DNA of 64,000 nucleotides from Bacteroidota bacterium (GTDB lineage: Bacteria; Bacteroidota; Bacteroidia; Chitinophagales; Chitinophagaceae). Shown here piece by piece: positions 1-8,462 of the stretch; position 1 is the stretch's first letter, and every line of letters starts with the position of its first letter. The stretch is taken from NCBI GenBank assembly GCA_018267915.1, contig JAFDXN010000041.1, forward strand, positions 116,565 through 180,564, in the 5' to 3' direction. The notes beneath the pieces are model-generated. The model had not been told where the DNA came from, made no database searches, and saw nothing but the letters and a program-made list of their open reading frames with translations. A program made the translations under genes and the position numbers.

Positions 1-157
1 AGGAAGCAATGTTCCGGGTATTGAGAAAGCCTTTTAGGTACGCAGTAGCCGGGTAAGGCGTATTAAGCTGCGTAAAAGGCGGGGTGAACAAAAAAACGGG
101 AGCGCTCAAACAGGGATCGTTTAGCTGCAAAAGTACCGCTAAATAGGCAAATGAGGC

Positions 158-313
158 TTAGCTGCCCCTTGTGCCGCCGGTCTTCATTGGCTTCTTGGCA
201 AAGGCGGCAGGCTTGCTTGCGCCCTTAATAGCACCCTTGGCACCGGCTTGGTTGGTTTTTGCTCCTTTTCCGCCCTTTTTATTGTTCTTATTATTTCCTG
301 AGAGTAATGACAT
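158..313 (-). CDS. Small basic Lys/Gly/Ala-rich protein (51 aa)
   Basis: A short open frame begins at ATG (complement of 311-313) and ends at TAA (158-160). The peptide starts MSLLSGNNKNNKKGG and is rich in Lys, Gly, Ala and Asn, with no hydrophobic segment. Such a basic, probably disordered peptide could bind nucleic acid or ribosomes, but I do not recognise a family. The next gene on the same strand ends 41 bases upstream of its start. The reading frame is clean and the composition non-random, so I think it is real. Confidence 0.5.
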   Translation of the reverse strand: MSLLSGNNKNNKKGGKGAKTNQAGAKGAIKGASKPAAFAKKPMKTGGTRGS

Positions 314-353
314 AGCCTGATGATTAGTAAAGCAAATATAAGAAAGCGGGCTG

Positions 354-1100
354 TTAATAGTAGCTTATTTCGCGCCCATAAGATGATTTGAATGTGCGCT
401 CACCGTCGAACGTCACCGCACTCCGTTTTATCCAGTTACCACGGCTATCAATCCGGGTGTCGAAGTATTTAACCAACGTTTTTGTGTGCTTGCAGCCGAT
501 AGAGGGTTCATAGATCACTTCCTCTGTCATTATCCCATTTTCATCGTATTTGTAGCTGAGCTTATTCCCTTTCATTATATCAATCGTGGTAGAATCAATC
601 ACCCTGCTTATTAACCTGTTATGATCATCAAATTTGTGCAGCGTGCTCATTATGAAAGCGCCATCTTCCCCGTAGTCGGTTTCCCGCATACAGTTGCGGC
701 TGTCATCATAGGTAAAAACAGTTGTCTGCACAAGTTCATCTTTTTCTAGCGGATACCTCTTTGCCTCTATGGGCCGGCCGGCTTTGTCATTAGTGAAAAC
801 CGTTCGCCATGAGGTTTCTATCTCTTCGATCTTACTCCCATTCGCATCGTATTTATAATTAAAGTCAGAATTAAAAGAGGTGCCACTACTGTAGGTATCT
901 CCGTAATTAATACAATTGCCGTGCTTATCGTATTCGGCGCACATTTTATACTCAAATTCGGCCTTCCCATGGCTATTGTCGAAGGTAGTCTCTGTCAAAT
1001 TCTTGACATTTCCTTTCAAGCCCATTTCGGCCAGCGAATTTTGCGCATTTGCGGCAGAAAATATACCCAGCATAAAGCAGGCGGTAAGGAAACTCTTCAT
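354..1100 (-). CDS. Secreted YD-repeat-like hypothetical protein
   Basis: The start is placed at the ATG giving MKSFLTACFMLGIFSAANAQ, a typical signal peptide with cleavage after ANA; the longer upstream frame adds ten polar residues that would spoil it. The mature part carries several short Tyr/Asp-rich units (YDKHGN, YDANGSK, YDDSRN, YDENG), like the YD strands of RHS-type or TANFOR-like beta structures. It is probably an exported beta-solenoid-like or lipoprotein-like envelope protein. The function is unknown, and no neighbour suggests one. Confidence 0.65.
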   Translation of the reverse strand: MKSFLTACFMLGIFSAANAQNSLAEMGLKGNVKNLTETTFDNSHGKAEFEYKMCAEYDKHGNCINYGDTYSSGTSFNSDFNYKYDANGSKIEEIETSWRTVFTNDKAGRPIEAKRYPLEKDELVQTTVFTYDDSRNCMRETDYGEDGAFIMSTLHKFDDHNRLISRVIDSTTIDIMKGNKLSYKYDENGIMTEEVIYEPSIGCKHTKTLVKYFDTRIDSRGNWIKRSAVTFDGERTFKSSYGREISYY

Positions 1101-1280
1101 GGAAGAACGTTTTGATTGGACAATAAGCACTTTTAGAGGAATAGAAAATTAGAATCAATGTTGCCGTGTTTTCCAAAAATGGGGTAAAAAATGTATTTGT
1201 TGTCGGAAACCACCAGTCAGCACGCCAATAAATACAAAACGCCACCCTTAGGGGCAGCGCTTTACAACACTTCATATCAG

Positions 1281-1706
1281 CTAGTTCAATTCAGTGTAGT
1301 TCTTGAAATTATCCAGTATAGCCTGCCAGCCGCCGCGCTGCATCTCTACAGGATTTGTGCCCTCCGCCTCGAAACTTTCGGTCAGTTTGGTGCCCCCGGC
1401 ATGAGGCTCGAAAGTTACCTGTACTTTGCGGCCATCACCCATTGTGTAGGCAAAGTATTCGTTATCTCTTACCTCGTCATACACACCGCCGAAGTCGAAG
1501 CCGAAGCTGCCGTCTTTGGCTTCCATGCGGGCGGAGAACTTGCCGCCGGTGCGCAGGTCGTTCTCAGACTTTGTAGTGTGCCAGTCGTCCGATGCGGCAT
1601 TCCATTTCACAATGTGTTCAGGAGCCGAAAAATAGTCCCATACCTTTTGTACCGGTGCATTCACAGTTGTCTGTACCGTGATCACTGTTGCGTTTTGCGT
1701 TTCCAT
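1281..1706 (-). CDS. SRPBCC / AHSA1-like domain protein
   Basis: A 141-residue protein matching the SRPBCC (START-like, activator of Hsp90 ATPase C-terminal-like) fold over its whole length: it opens with VQTTVNAPVQKVWDYFSAPEH, followed by the WNAASDDWHTT segment and a closing GGWQAILDNFKNY helix. These are the usual landmarks of the family, which binds hydrophobic ligands in a deep cavity. The real ligand is unknown. Its size is normal and it stands alone, so it is most likely an ordinary host gene. Confidence 0.85.
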   Translation of the reverse strand: METQNATVITVQTTVNAPVQKVWDYFSAPEHIVKWNAASDDWHTTKSENDLRTGGKFSARMEAKDGSFGFDFGGVYDEVRDNEYFAYTMGDGRKVQVTFEPHAGGTKLTESFEAEGTNPVEMQRGGWQAILDNFKNYTELN

Positions 1707-1796
1707 TGAGTTTAGCTTTTATCGTTTTTAATGTTGTTTTCTTATGTAAATATCCAAAGGAAAATGAAATTACACGCTGTGCGAAAACGACAATAA

Positions 1797-1907
1797 TTGG
1801 GGGATTTGCGCCAGCAGTTGGCCGCACTGAACAATATCGAACCAATCAATGACCATATTGAGGCGCAATGTAAATTAAACCCTCTCTTGAAGGAGAAACA
1901 GGCATAA
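1797..1907 (+). pseudogene. Decayed coding fragment, copy 1
   Basis: An open frame without a start codon encodes about 36 residues ending ...NNIEPINDHIEAQCKL...EKQA before TAA at 1905-1907. A related stretch lies at 2958-3040 in the same orientation, with matching end residues and a matching stop position. The sharing of codon pattern and stop suggests both are the 3' end of one gene family, left behind by deletion or insertion. The parent family is not recognised. Confidence 0.4.
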
Positions 1908-1931
1908 AATGGAAAAATTTTGCAATGCTTT

Positions 1932-2378
1932 TTAGTAAGCGATCCCGTTAAACGTATGCGTGCAGCAAGTACATGATTTAGCAGGAGCGGTAGCTTCCGG
2001 ATCGGCTATTACTAACAGATCGTTTTGAACAGTTAATTTCGAGCAATGTGAACTTTCGCCAATTCTGACTACTCCATAATCTCCTTGTTCAAAATGAAGA
2101 TCAACAATCCAGAATATTGGCTCCTGCTTATCCAGTCTTTGGACAGCTTCCGAGAAGACCTCGTCCCAGTTTCGTCCCACCCTAGATAACAAGAACCTAA
2201 ACAGCGGTGTATAGTCATAACCTTCGCTCGTTCTGCCAATTGACATCTGGGAACCTTCTAAGTTTTTCAACCCTTTGGTGTTGCGCTGGTGCCGAAACTC
2301 GCCACCAAGAGAATTGTGATGAAAACCTCTTGCGAGTTTATTGTATTTGCGGTAAAGTGTTTTTTTTACCCTGTTCAT
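1932..2378 (-). CDS. Hypothetical protein (148 aa)
   Basis: The start is taken at the internal ATG giving MNRVKKTLYRKYNKLARGFH, because the longer frame overlaps the terminator of the gene upstream. The N-terminus is very basic, followed by a mixed alpha/beta region (FRFLLSRVGRNWDEVFSEA, PIFWIVDLHFEQ) and a Cys-rich tail (SCTCCTHTFNG) that might bind metal. I do not recognise the family. It follows the four-helix-bundle gene on the same strand but is separated from it by a hairpin terminator. Confidence 0.6.
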   Translation of the reverse strand: MNRVKKTLYRKYNKLARGFHHNSLGGEFRHQRNTKGLKNLEGSQMSIGRTSEGYDYTPLFRFLLSRVGRNWDEVFSEAVQRLDKQEPIFWIVDLHFEQGDYGVVRIGESSHCSKLTVQNDLLVIADPEATAPAKSCTCCTHTFNGIAY

Positions 2379-2435
2379 GCTATCGACAAATATGCAAAAC
2401 GTCCTTGGGTTCAATATTCCACTCTTGGTATAAAG

Positions 2436-2459
2436 CAAAAACCCGCTCAGAGAGCGGGT
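2436..2459 (-). terminator. Rho-independent terminator
   Basis: On the minus strand ACCCGCTC pairs with GAGCGGGT across a 3-nt loop and is followed directly by a run of Ts (2436-2440 complement). It begins four bases after the stop of the four-helix-bundle gene, so it should end that transcript. Confidence 0.8.
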
Positions 2460-2462
2460 AAA

Positions 2463-2813
2463 TTATTCTTCCAGATTTTTGATCATTGTGAATAACATTC
2501 GTGAAACCTCTTCGTAATGAGACAGTAGTGTATTTGCTATATCACCCGATATTTCTTGCTCTTCCCTCAAGAATGTTGTCAATGATGCACATTCAAATGA
2601 AGAACCTCTTGCTGTAACATAAAAGTTTCTCCTGTCTTTATTGCCAAATTTACCACTTCCTTCGGCTATGTTGAGCATGATGCTTAAACTCGCACGTCCC
2701 CACTGGTCCTTTACATAACCAGGAATCGCCTTGTTACCTTTTAGGAAACGGTATACTTGCTGATTGGTGGTAAAAGCTCTTTTATAAACTTCAAGGTTTT
2801 CGTAGGGAAACAT
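2463..2813 (-). CDS. Four-helix-bundle protein (23S rRNA intervening-sequence family)
   Basis: A 116-residue protein with the family signature: an N-terminal FPYENLEVYKRAF, the central LSIMLNIAEGSGKF, and FYVTARGSSFECAS. The family forms a pentameric four-helix bundle; members occur in rRNA intervening sequences and, very often in Bacteroidota, as free-standing genes next to mobile DNA. Its biochemical role is unknown. The size is typical and the frame intact. A terminator follows its stop. Confidence 0.88.
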   Translation of the reverse strand: MFPYENLEVYKRAFTTNQQVYRFLKGNKAIPGYVKDQWGRASLSIMLNIAEGSGKFGNKDRRNFYVTARGSSFECASLTTFLREEQEISGDIANTLLSHYEEVSRMLFTMIKNLEE

Positions 2814-3221
2814 AATAGATATTTTCCCGAAGATAGTTGAAATGGGGCTTTCGAAGGAATGAGCGGGGAACAGAGCGAAGAAAGAGGTAAAAATCAGAAA
2901 GGGAGCAGCACATCGCTCTTCGCTCTGCCGCTCCCTTTCTCATTTTTGTGCCCCATACTGGAACAATATCGAACCAATTAATGACCATTTTGAGGCGCAT
3001 TTGCGAATTAAACAGCCTATTTGTGGAAAAACTGGAATAATGGGGGAAATATTTATGTCTTTTTTTCTGTCGCTAAAATGCATCTATTCATGGCTGTACA
3101 GATGGATGTTGGGGATTAATACTACGCTCCTCTCTTAATATTTTTTTCCTGTTTACGTTTAGCACTATTTTTATTTGAGAACAGATCACCGAAGAAAAAG
3201 AATGAAGAAATTTACTCCATA
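2814..3221. other. 408-bp intergenic stretch with interleaved inverted repeats and gene remnant
   Basis: No intact gene is visible. It holds two overlapping inverted repeats (CAGAGCGAAGA at 2871-2881 with its complement at 2917-2927, and AGAAAGGGAGC at 2896-2906 with its complement at 2930-2940), the second decayed coding fragment (2958-3040), and an AT-rich tail reaching the stop of the next gene at 3222. The T-rich part near 3140-3150 is not preceded by an obvious stem. Confidence 0.5.
2958..3040 (+). pseudogene. Decayed coding fragment, copy 2
   Basis: This roughly 80-bp stretch aligns with 1827-1907: both contain AACAATATCGAACCAAT followed by TGACCAT and TTGAGGCGCA. Copy 2 has one extra G near its start and 2-3 extra bases near 3001, so its frame is broken in the middle, but its last codons (ELNSLFVEKLE then stop) still match KLNPLLKEKQA of copy 1. 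Decay of two related 3' ends explains this better than chance. Confidence 0.4.
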
Positions 3222-4301
3222 TTATAACTCTACCACATTATGAAATGGAATTGGCGTAGCTGTCGAAAACCCAGCCCTATCAGGAGCTTTTCCACCGTGG
3301 TATCTTAGAAGGGTTCCTTGTGTTTTGTACGGGACAATTTTCCTGCGCCTTAGAGCATTTGACACAATCTTAGAATAATGAACAGGTTCTCCTAATTTTG
3401 CGCAAGAGATAATTCCGATAGGGGCATATATGTAATCCAAGATTCCCTTTGATAAATTGTGTTTGCTTCCGTGATGCGGTACTTGAAATGCATTCAAGTC
3501 TTTTAAATTAATTTCTTTACCAATTGAGTAACGAATTGCGTTATACATACCCAAAATGCCAGCATCGCCAGTAAACAGTATTTTTTGATTAGCTACAGTA
3601 AGATACAATACTAAGCTCATGTCATTTTCAACAGAAGTATCATCCGGTGTTTCACCTAAATGCTCATTGTCAAAATTCATATCTTCCCACGCCGTAACCT
3701 CTTCTGCTTCAGAAAAAGACTTTGCAATACCTTCAGAAACCCCCATTTGAGGCGTTTTGTCTGATGCTTGCAACAAATTGAGATAAAGCTCTTTTCCTGG
3801 CCCTAATACACGTAATAAAGGCACATCGTCTCCTTCGTGGTAGTAAGCACCTTGATGTGGGGCAAAAATTTCAATTTTCTTTCTGACAGCAATTTGCTCT
3901 ATTTCGTAAGCATATTGATAAGCATTACGAAGACGTTCTCCAAAACTTGCTTTTGTTATTCTACCATCTTTGATTGAGTCTTTCAAATCAGCCCAATGAT
4001 TCCAAGGACGATGCATCCAGATTTTACCGACGTCTAAATTATCTACTACAGATCTTAAACCTGAAGCATGGTCACCATCTGGATGAGTTAGTATAACACG
4101 ATCTACTTTGTCAGTTTTGTATACTTGATTAACATGTGTTATCAAAGCCTCACCACTTGCTTTGTTTCCACCATCAATAATAAAAACTGTCTGATTTTTC
4201 CATTGTGAATTTTCGTAGTTGCCAAAACGAAATGCAATCGCGTCACCACTTTTGGAATTTTCACCTACGGGAAGAAAATCTATTTCTAATGCATCTGCCA
4301 T
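3222..4301 (-). CDS. ComEC-type metallo-beta-lactamase-fold protein 1 (defence operon)
   Basis: A 359-residue soluble protein with the metallo-beta-lactamase fold of the ComEC/Rec2 family. Visible motifs: the metal loop THPDGDH at residues 72-78 (H73, D77, H78; the second His is Asp, as is common in ComEC relatives), LFTGDAG with the bridging Asp, and PHHGSKHN late in the chain. Such domains hydrolyse phosphodiester or ester bonds; those of ComEC degrade DNA. It is the last gene of a four-gene minus-strand operon with a membrane protein, a fused E2-E1-JAB protein and a second MBL protein. It may be the effector or a modified target of the conjugation enzyme. The substrate is unknown. Confidence 0.82.
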   Translation of the reverse strand: MADALEIDFLPVGENSKSGDAIAFRFGNYENSQWKNQTVFIIDGGNKASGEALITHVNQVYKTDKVDRVILTHPDGDHASGLRSVVDNLDVGKIWMHRPWNHWADLKDSIKDGRITKASFGERLRNAYQYAYEIEQIAVRKKIEIFAPHQGAYYHEGDDVPLLRVLGPGKELYLNLLQASDKTPQMGVSEGIAKSFSEAEEVTAWEDMNFDNEHLGETPDDTSVENDMSLVLYLTVANQKILFTGDAGILGMYNAIRYSIGKEINLKDLNAFQVPHHGSKHNLSKGILDYIYAPIGIISCAKLGEPVHYSKIVSNALRRRKIVPYKTQGTLLRYHGGKAPDRAGFSTATPIPFHNVVEL

Positions 4302-4325
4302 ACTATCTTATTTTGTGTCAAATCA

Positions 4326-4787
4326 TCAATTGTCTGATGACCTTGATTTTTCAATACCCCAAGTTGCTTTAGCCAATTCTTCTATTTTGGCTATAAATTT
4401 GTCTACATTTAATCCGGCTATAAATGCCAGTGCAAAGAATCCGAGATTAGACGCATCTGTCTCTTTTTTTGCTTCAAGTACTAATAATCCCGCCTTTAAA
4501 AATAAATAGCTGACCCCACCAGATATAAGACTTACAATGGGGCGAACTAAATACCACACTATCCAATCATTATCCCAGTTTTTTTTGACGCAAAAATTTA
4601 GATATACGCCTCGGAGGCAATACAATATGCCGCCTATACCGCCTATAGTTACACATTCGAATAATAGATTAAAGTCTTCTTTAGGAAAGACAGTTTCGTA
4701 TAGTAGTTTATAGCCAAATATTGTGTAGGTTATTAGCAAACCCAATAAATATAAAATAGCAATAATGACAGTAAATGTTTTTTTCAT
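4326..4787 (-). CDS. Small multi-span membrane protein (defence operon)
   Basis: A 153-residue protein with about four hydrophobic segments: roughly residues 5-27, 42-62, 78-102 and 118-135. It lies 24 bases upstream of one MBL gene and 38 bases downstream of the E2-E1-JAB gene, all on the minus strand. No known domain is recognisable. In nucleotide- or modifier-based defence systems a short membrane protein in this position is often the killing effector that disrupts the envelope. That role is an inference from context only. Confidence 0.75.
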   Translation of the reverse strand: MKKTFTVIIAILYLLGLLITYTIFGYKLLYETVFPKEDFNLLFECVTIGGIGGILYCLRGVYLNFCVKKNWDNDWIVWYLVRPIVSLISGGVSYLFLKAGLLVLEAKKETDASNLGFFALAFIAGLNVDKFIAKIEELAKATWGIEKSRSSDN

Positions 4788-4825
4788 CGCAAGTGATTTT
4801 AGTATTTGAACTTTTGATATTTAGT

Positions 4826-7195
4826 CTATTCCTCAGTAATTCTTAGATCAATATGTCTATAAGATTTACCAGCCGGGTGAATTGTACACGACGGTAAACC
4901 TGTCTTGGTGAATATTATCATTATCGGCTGATCAGTTAAATACTCTTTTTGAATTGAAATGTCGGTCAAGCTCCGTAAATCAACATTGCTGGGTTTGTTG
5001 TTTTCATTTGGATGTGAATGCCACTCCCCCAGATATAACGCTTTGTTGCCGTGTTCGACAAATAAATCATCCAAAAATTTTTGACAAAACTCTACATCCT
5101 TTTCAAATCTTGTTGGAGATTGTACAGCCTTGGGGCCAGGGCCAGATGCGAAAAGAATTGAAATATTCTTGTTCGCGTCAATATGCCCAGCCAGCACTCC
5201 GCCGGTTTCAGTTCCAGCCTTACTTGTAACTTGCTCCACCATATTTTGCAATACCTTTCCATCAATATTTACAAAATTCGGAACTGAATTACTATTGCAA
5301 AATTGGCAGTGTTCATGGGGTTTGAAAAACTGCTCATTTACGACATAAGATTGATTTAAAGGTGTGTCCGGTACAATTTCAGATGACCATATCCATTGAT
5401 TTACGTCCGCGCTCCCATTTTGGAGGTGATCAATGACTAATCTCGATGTCAACGCAGCAATTAATTTCAGATCTGCGGCACTTGCAGGAAGAATGGGGTT
5501 ATTGCACTCGTTGCGAAGTGTTGGATAATTGTCATCAGTGGGAATCTCTATGAATTCGTCTCCGCTCTGTCTGTATAACCTTAGACAATTTAAACAAGCG
5601 TCAACACCTGGAATTACCCTAATTATTCTTCCAACTTTTCCACCTCGTAACGCTCTTGAATAGAATACTGGTCTATTTATGATAACCGACTGTTCATTTA
5701 TATAGCCTTCTGTGTTGTCGTCAGCAATACTTGAAACAGTTATTGAATCCTCTGGCAACTCTGTGCCAATATCGCAGCCTGTTACACTATATGCAAGTGC
5801 CAACACCTGTACAAACGGATTATGCTCTTTAATTTGACTGCGTACCGCATCAACTTTAAATTGACCAGCCTGCCTTAATCCCGCAACATGACGCACAACA
5901 TTATGGGCATTCATTCTTTGGTTGTCAACAAGGAGTAGTGTTCCTATTCCTGCTTTTCCCAAACTGTCCGCTATCTCACTACCAAGAGCTCCTACGCCTA
6001 ATATATTTGCCGTACAATTTTTAAGTACTCCCCGATCAGCTCTTTTTGCGTTTCGCTGAAAAAATGTCTCTTCGGAGAATTTTTCACAAGCAACTGCTTC
6101 AACTATAGAATAATTCTCTACAACAATTTTCATGGTTTCAATTGGTTCACAAAAAAGCGGAGGTGCAGTTATTTCAGTTGGCGCAACCTTACGAACAACG
6201 AATGACTGAAACTCAGTTTGTTGACGTCTATTTGGATAGCGAATAGCAATAAGTATTTCATCAGGCAGCGATTTAAATTTATTAAATCCTATCGCACTTA
6301 GACGCTTGACTCCTTCATCACTTGTTCCATTACCAATAATTTTTACCAGTTGCGAAAAATACTGAAATGGTGCAGGTTCAGCATCAACGTCAAACCAAAT
6401 ACCCTCTTTTATTTGACCAGCAGCCACAAGTCGTCTAACTGTATCTGGTTTTGTCTGTAGGTCTAACGAAGTAACCAAACCTTCATCCTTGATATGTTCA
6501 GGAACATTTAAATCAACGGGAACATCCGTTGAAAGTCCAGCTTCATTTACTCCTGTTATAAAAGTTCCCAAATAGGCTGATCCGATATTTGAATAGCGGA
6601 TATCGTTGGCAAAAAGGAAATATACTGAAGCATAAAATTCACCTTGAACAATATGAGATGTACTAACAAATGACTCCGGGTAAAGTATGTGAAACTGATT
6701 ATTGATAGTAGTGAAGTGGTTAAATAATGCTACTTCTTCACTATCGGGAGGAAATTCGCCAGTGATATGTCCACGGTACCAGTCCTTAACGCGGGATATA
6801 ATTGAAGTTATTCCATAAAATTGAGTTCCGGTATCAAACGCATCCCATTCTAAAAAGCACAACGATCCAGAACCATTTTGATGTCTGAGATTGTGATAAA
6901 AATTTATTGATCCTTGCGGAATTTTAAAATTATAATCTGAAGCAACCGCTATGACTTCGCCTTCAGTCAGTTCTCGAGTAAGAGGGTATACGTATGGTAG
7001 TACGTAAGGCGTGGCAAACGAGTATACAATTAGGATGGGAAACCTATAAACTTTGTCTAAACGGAGCAGAATGTTCCCGTGAGAAACGAATAATTGATCC
7101 CGTTTCTGAAACAGCTCTTTGTAGTTGCTGTCATGTGATAAAGCCCAACTCTCAGCTCGTAAGAATTCAGGATACTTTTTGAACCAATGTACCAT
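4826..7195 (-). CDS. Fused E2-E1-JAB ubiquitin-like conjugation protein
   Basis: A 789-residue protein with three modules. Residues about 40-165 look like a bacterial E2 with a candidate catalytic Cys at 113 (SGSLCFLEWD). Residues about 385-610 are a ThiF/E1 adenylation domain: dinucleotide loop GVGALGSE (400-407 region), VDNQRMNAHNVVRH with Asp424, and a CLNC pair (C534, C537) as candidate thioester cysteines. The C-terminal domain is a JAB/JAMM metalloprotease with ETGG and a perfect H-S-H-P-x7-S-x2-D signature (H726, H728, D739). CBASS Cap2 is E2-E1 and Cap3 is a separate JAB; here all three are one chain, with no CD-NTase nearby. It overlaps none of its neighbours but ends 38 bases before the membrane-protein gene and starts 1 base after the upstream MBL stop, so translation is likely coupled. 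Function in antiphage defence is inferred. Confidence 0.85.
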   Translation of the reverse strand: MVHWFKKYPEFLRAESWALSHDSNYKELFQKRDQLFVSHGNILLRLDKVYRFPILIVYSFATPYVLPYVYPLTRELTEGEVIAVASDYNFKIPQGSINFYHNLRHQNGSGSLCFLEWDAFDTGTQFYGITSIISRVKDWYRGHITGEFPPDSEEVALFNHFTTINNQFHILYPESFVSTSHIVQGEFYASVYFLFANDIRYSNIGSAYLGTFITGVNEAGLSTDVPVDLNVPEHIKDEGLVTSLDLQTKPDTVRRLVAAGQIKEGIWFDVDAEPAPFQYFSQLVKIIGNGTSDEGVKRLSAIGFNKFKSLPDEILIAIRYPNRRQQTEFQSFVVRKVAPTEITAPPLFCEPIETMKIVVENYSIVEAVACEKFSEETFFQRNAKRADRGVLKNCTANILGVGALGSEIADSLGKAGIGTLLLVDNQRMNAHNVVRHVAGLRQAGQFKVDAVRSQIKEHNPFVQVLALAYSVTGCDIGTELPEDSITVSSIADDNTEGYINEQSVIINRPVFYSRALRGGKVGRIIRVIPGVDACLNCLRLYRQSGDEFIEIPTDDNYPTLRNECNNPILPASAADLKLIAALTSRLVIDHLQNGSADVNQWIWSSEIVPDTPLNQSYVVNEQFFKPHEHCQFCNSNSVPNFVNIDGKVLQNMVEQVTSKAGTETGGVLAGHIDANKNISILFASGPGPKAVQSPTRFEKDVEFCQKFLDDLFVEHGNKALYLGEWHSHPNENNKPSNVDLRSLTDISIQKEYLTDQPIMIIFTKTGLPSCTIHPAGKSYRHIDLRITEE

Positions 7196-7196
7196 G

Positions 7197-8303
7197 TTAG
7201 CCCATTGGTTTTTGATCTATACGAGTAGTTTGCGATCCGATTACTGAAGCCTTTCTTACGGATTCATTTTTTGAGCCGTTACTATCATCTCCATCGTTGT
7301 CATCATCAGACTTACCATATTCTTCAATAAGCTCTTTATCAACGGTAACGGTGATAGTACCTTTATCGTCAATGTCTACAATAACGGATTCTGGATTTTT
7401 TCCGAGATGCAGTATACAGTCTTCGTCTACGTGCTTCTCATATAATTCAACAGCATCGTCATGTGGATGCCCGTGAGGGCTGTCTGCTTGTTTTGGTGCG
7501 CTTATAATAACATACGTTGGTTTGATTGCCTTTATGTGGTCCTCATAAACGTCTTCATCTTCCTCGCTTGTTTTAAAAAATGTCCGAGAACCATGATGGC
7601 TGGCACTAAGAACATATGCTGGTAGCTTATCTTTATGATAGTCGGTAATATGCTCCTTCCATGCTTTTTTGTCTGAGTCGCCTGTAATTAATATACTCTT
7701 GGCTTCAGTACCATAAGTAAATTTAATAACCCCACATTGTTCATGAATTCTTCTATATCGCTCATCTGCGCCTGCATCATCAATATCATCACAAAGATAT
7801 TCTGCCGGGGACAAAACAATAAAATCGATATCCCCCAATTTCTTGGTAACCTCTTTGTCGTCAGTTGTTCTTATTTTATTTTCATCATTGGTTCCCTTCA
7901 GGTGGTATTCATTCTTTTTTCCGACTTTATCTATTACGTATTGAAAGTCTTTGTATTTATCGGCATGTTTTTTTCCGGGCTTATGATTTGAATGCCAAAC
8001 TTCTTTCAGTCCGACAGCCTCGTATACTTCCTTAATGCCACCTGTGTGATCATCGTGGGGATGGGTATTAATAAAAACTTCGAGTTCACCTTTATTTTTA
8101 AATAGGTCTTTCAGAAGAGATACTAAGTCAACTTCGTTTTCTTCTTTATCTCTATCGCAATCCACCAGAATGTATTTGTAGTCATCTACGTTTGGGCCGG
8201 TCGGTATTGCCATTAAAGTAGATTCTCCTTGTCCGGTATACAAGAAAACGGATCTAAAAATCCCTGCTTTGATAGGCTTAATTACTTTTTCTGCTATTGT
8301 CAT
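7197..8303 (-). CDS. ComEC-type metallo-beta-lactamase-fold protein 2 (defence operon)
   Basis: First gene of the operon, 368 residues. It carries the complete metal-binding motif NTHPHDDHTGG (H81, H83, D85, H86), ILITGDSD, and SASHHGSRTF, so it should bind two metals like ComEC-family hydrolases. A second His-rich patch, DSPHGHPHDD, lies further on. The last 45 residues are acidic and Ser/Asn-rich and end ...TRIDQKPMG; such an exposed tail ending in Gly could act as a conjugation site for the adjacent E1/E2 enzyme, though this is speculation. It is only distantly similar to the other MBL protein of the operon, with different insertions, so the two probably have separate roles. Confidence 0.82.
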   Translation of the reverse strand: MTIAEKVIKPIKAGIFRSVFLYTGQGESTLMAIPTGPNVDDYKYILVDCDRDKEENEVDLVSLLKDLFKNKGELEVFINTHPHDDHTGGIKEVYEAVGLKEVWHSNHKPGKKHADKYKDFQYVIDKVGKKNEYHLKGTNDENKIRTTDDKEVTKKLGDIDFIVLSPAEYLCDDIDDAGADERYRRIHEQCGVIKFTYGTEAKSILITGDSDKKAWKEHITDYHKDKLPAYVLSASHHGSRTFFKTSEEDEDVYEDHIKAIKPTYVIISAPKQADSPHGHPHDDAVELYEKHVDEDCILHLGKNPESVIVDIDDKGTITVTVDKELIEEYGKSDDDNDGDDSNGSKNESVRKASVIGSQTTRIDQKPMG

Positions 8304-8462
8304 TAGTGTATGTGTTTATATAATATGTAAGTCAAATATTAGACCAAAACCTATTTTGGGTCAATTTGTCAGTTTTATGAAATAAATTGTAGCAAATCAA
8401 CCGAAATACACTTTTATTTGCTAAAATGTCACACAACACAAGTAGTTAGCAGCGTAAGAACT

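Noticed and set aside
1191..1709. 172-residue plus-strand frame across the SRPBCC gene
   Set aside because: It has no recognisable fold and lies opposite a clear family member with proper start and length.
1..3221. Left attachment site of the island matching the tRNA-Leu end
   Set aside because: I looked for a copy of the tRNA-Leu 3' end or its terminator here and found none; the left border may be at the gene remnants, further right, or outside the window.
3222..8303. Type II CBASS or Bil operon
   Set aside because: No CD-NTase and no separate ubiquitin-like protein gene is present, and the JAB domain is fused to E2-E1.
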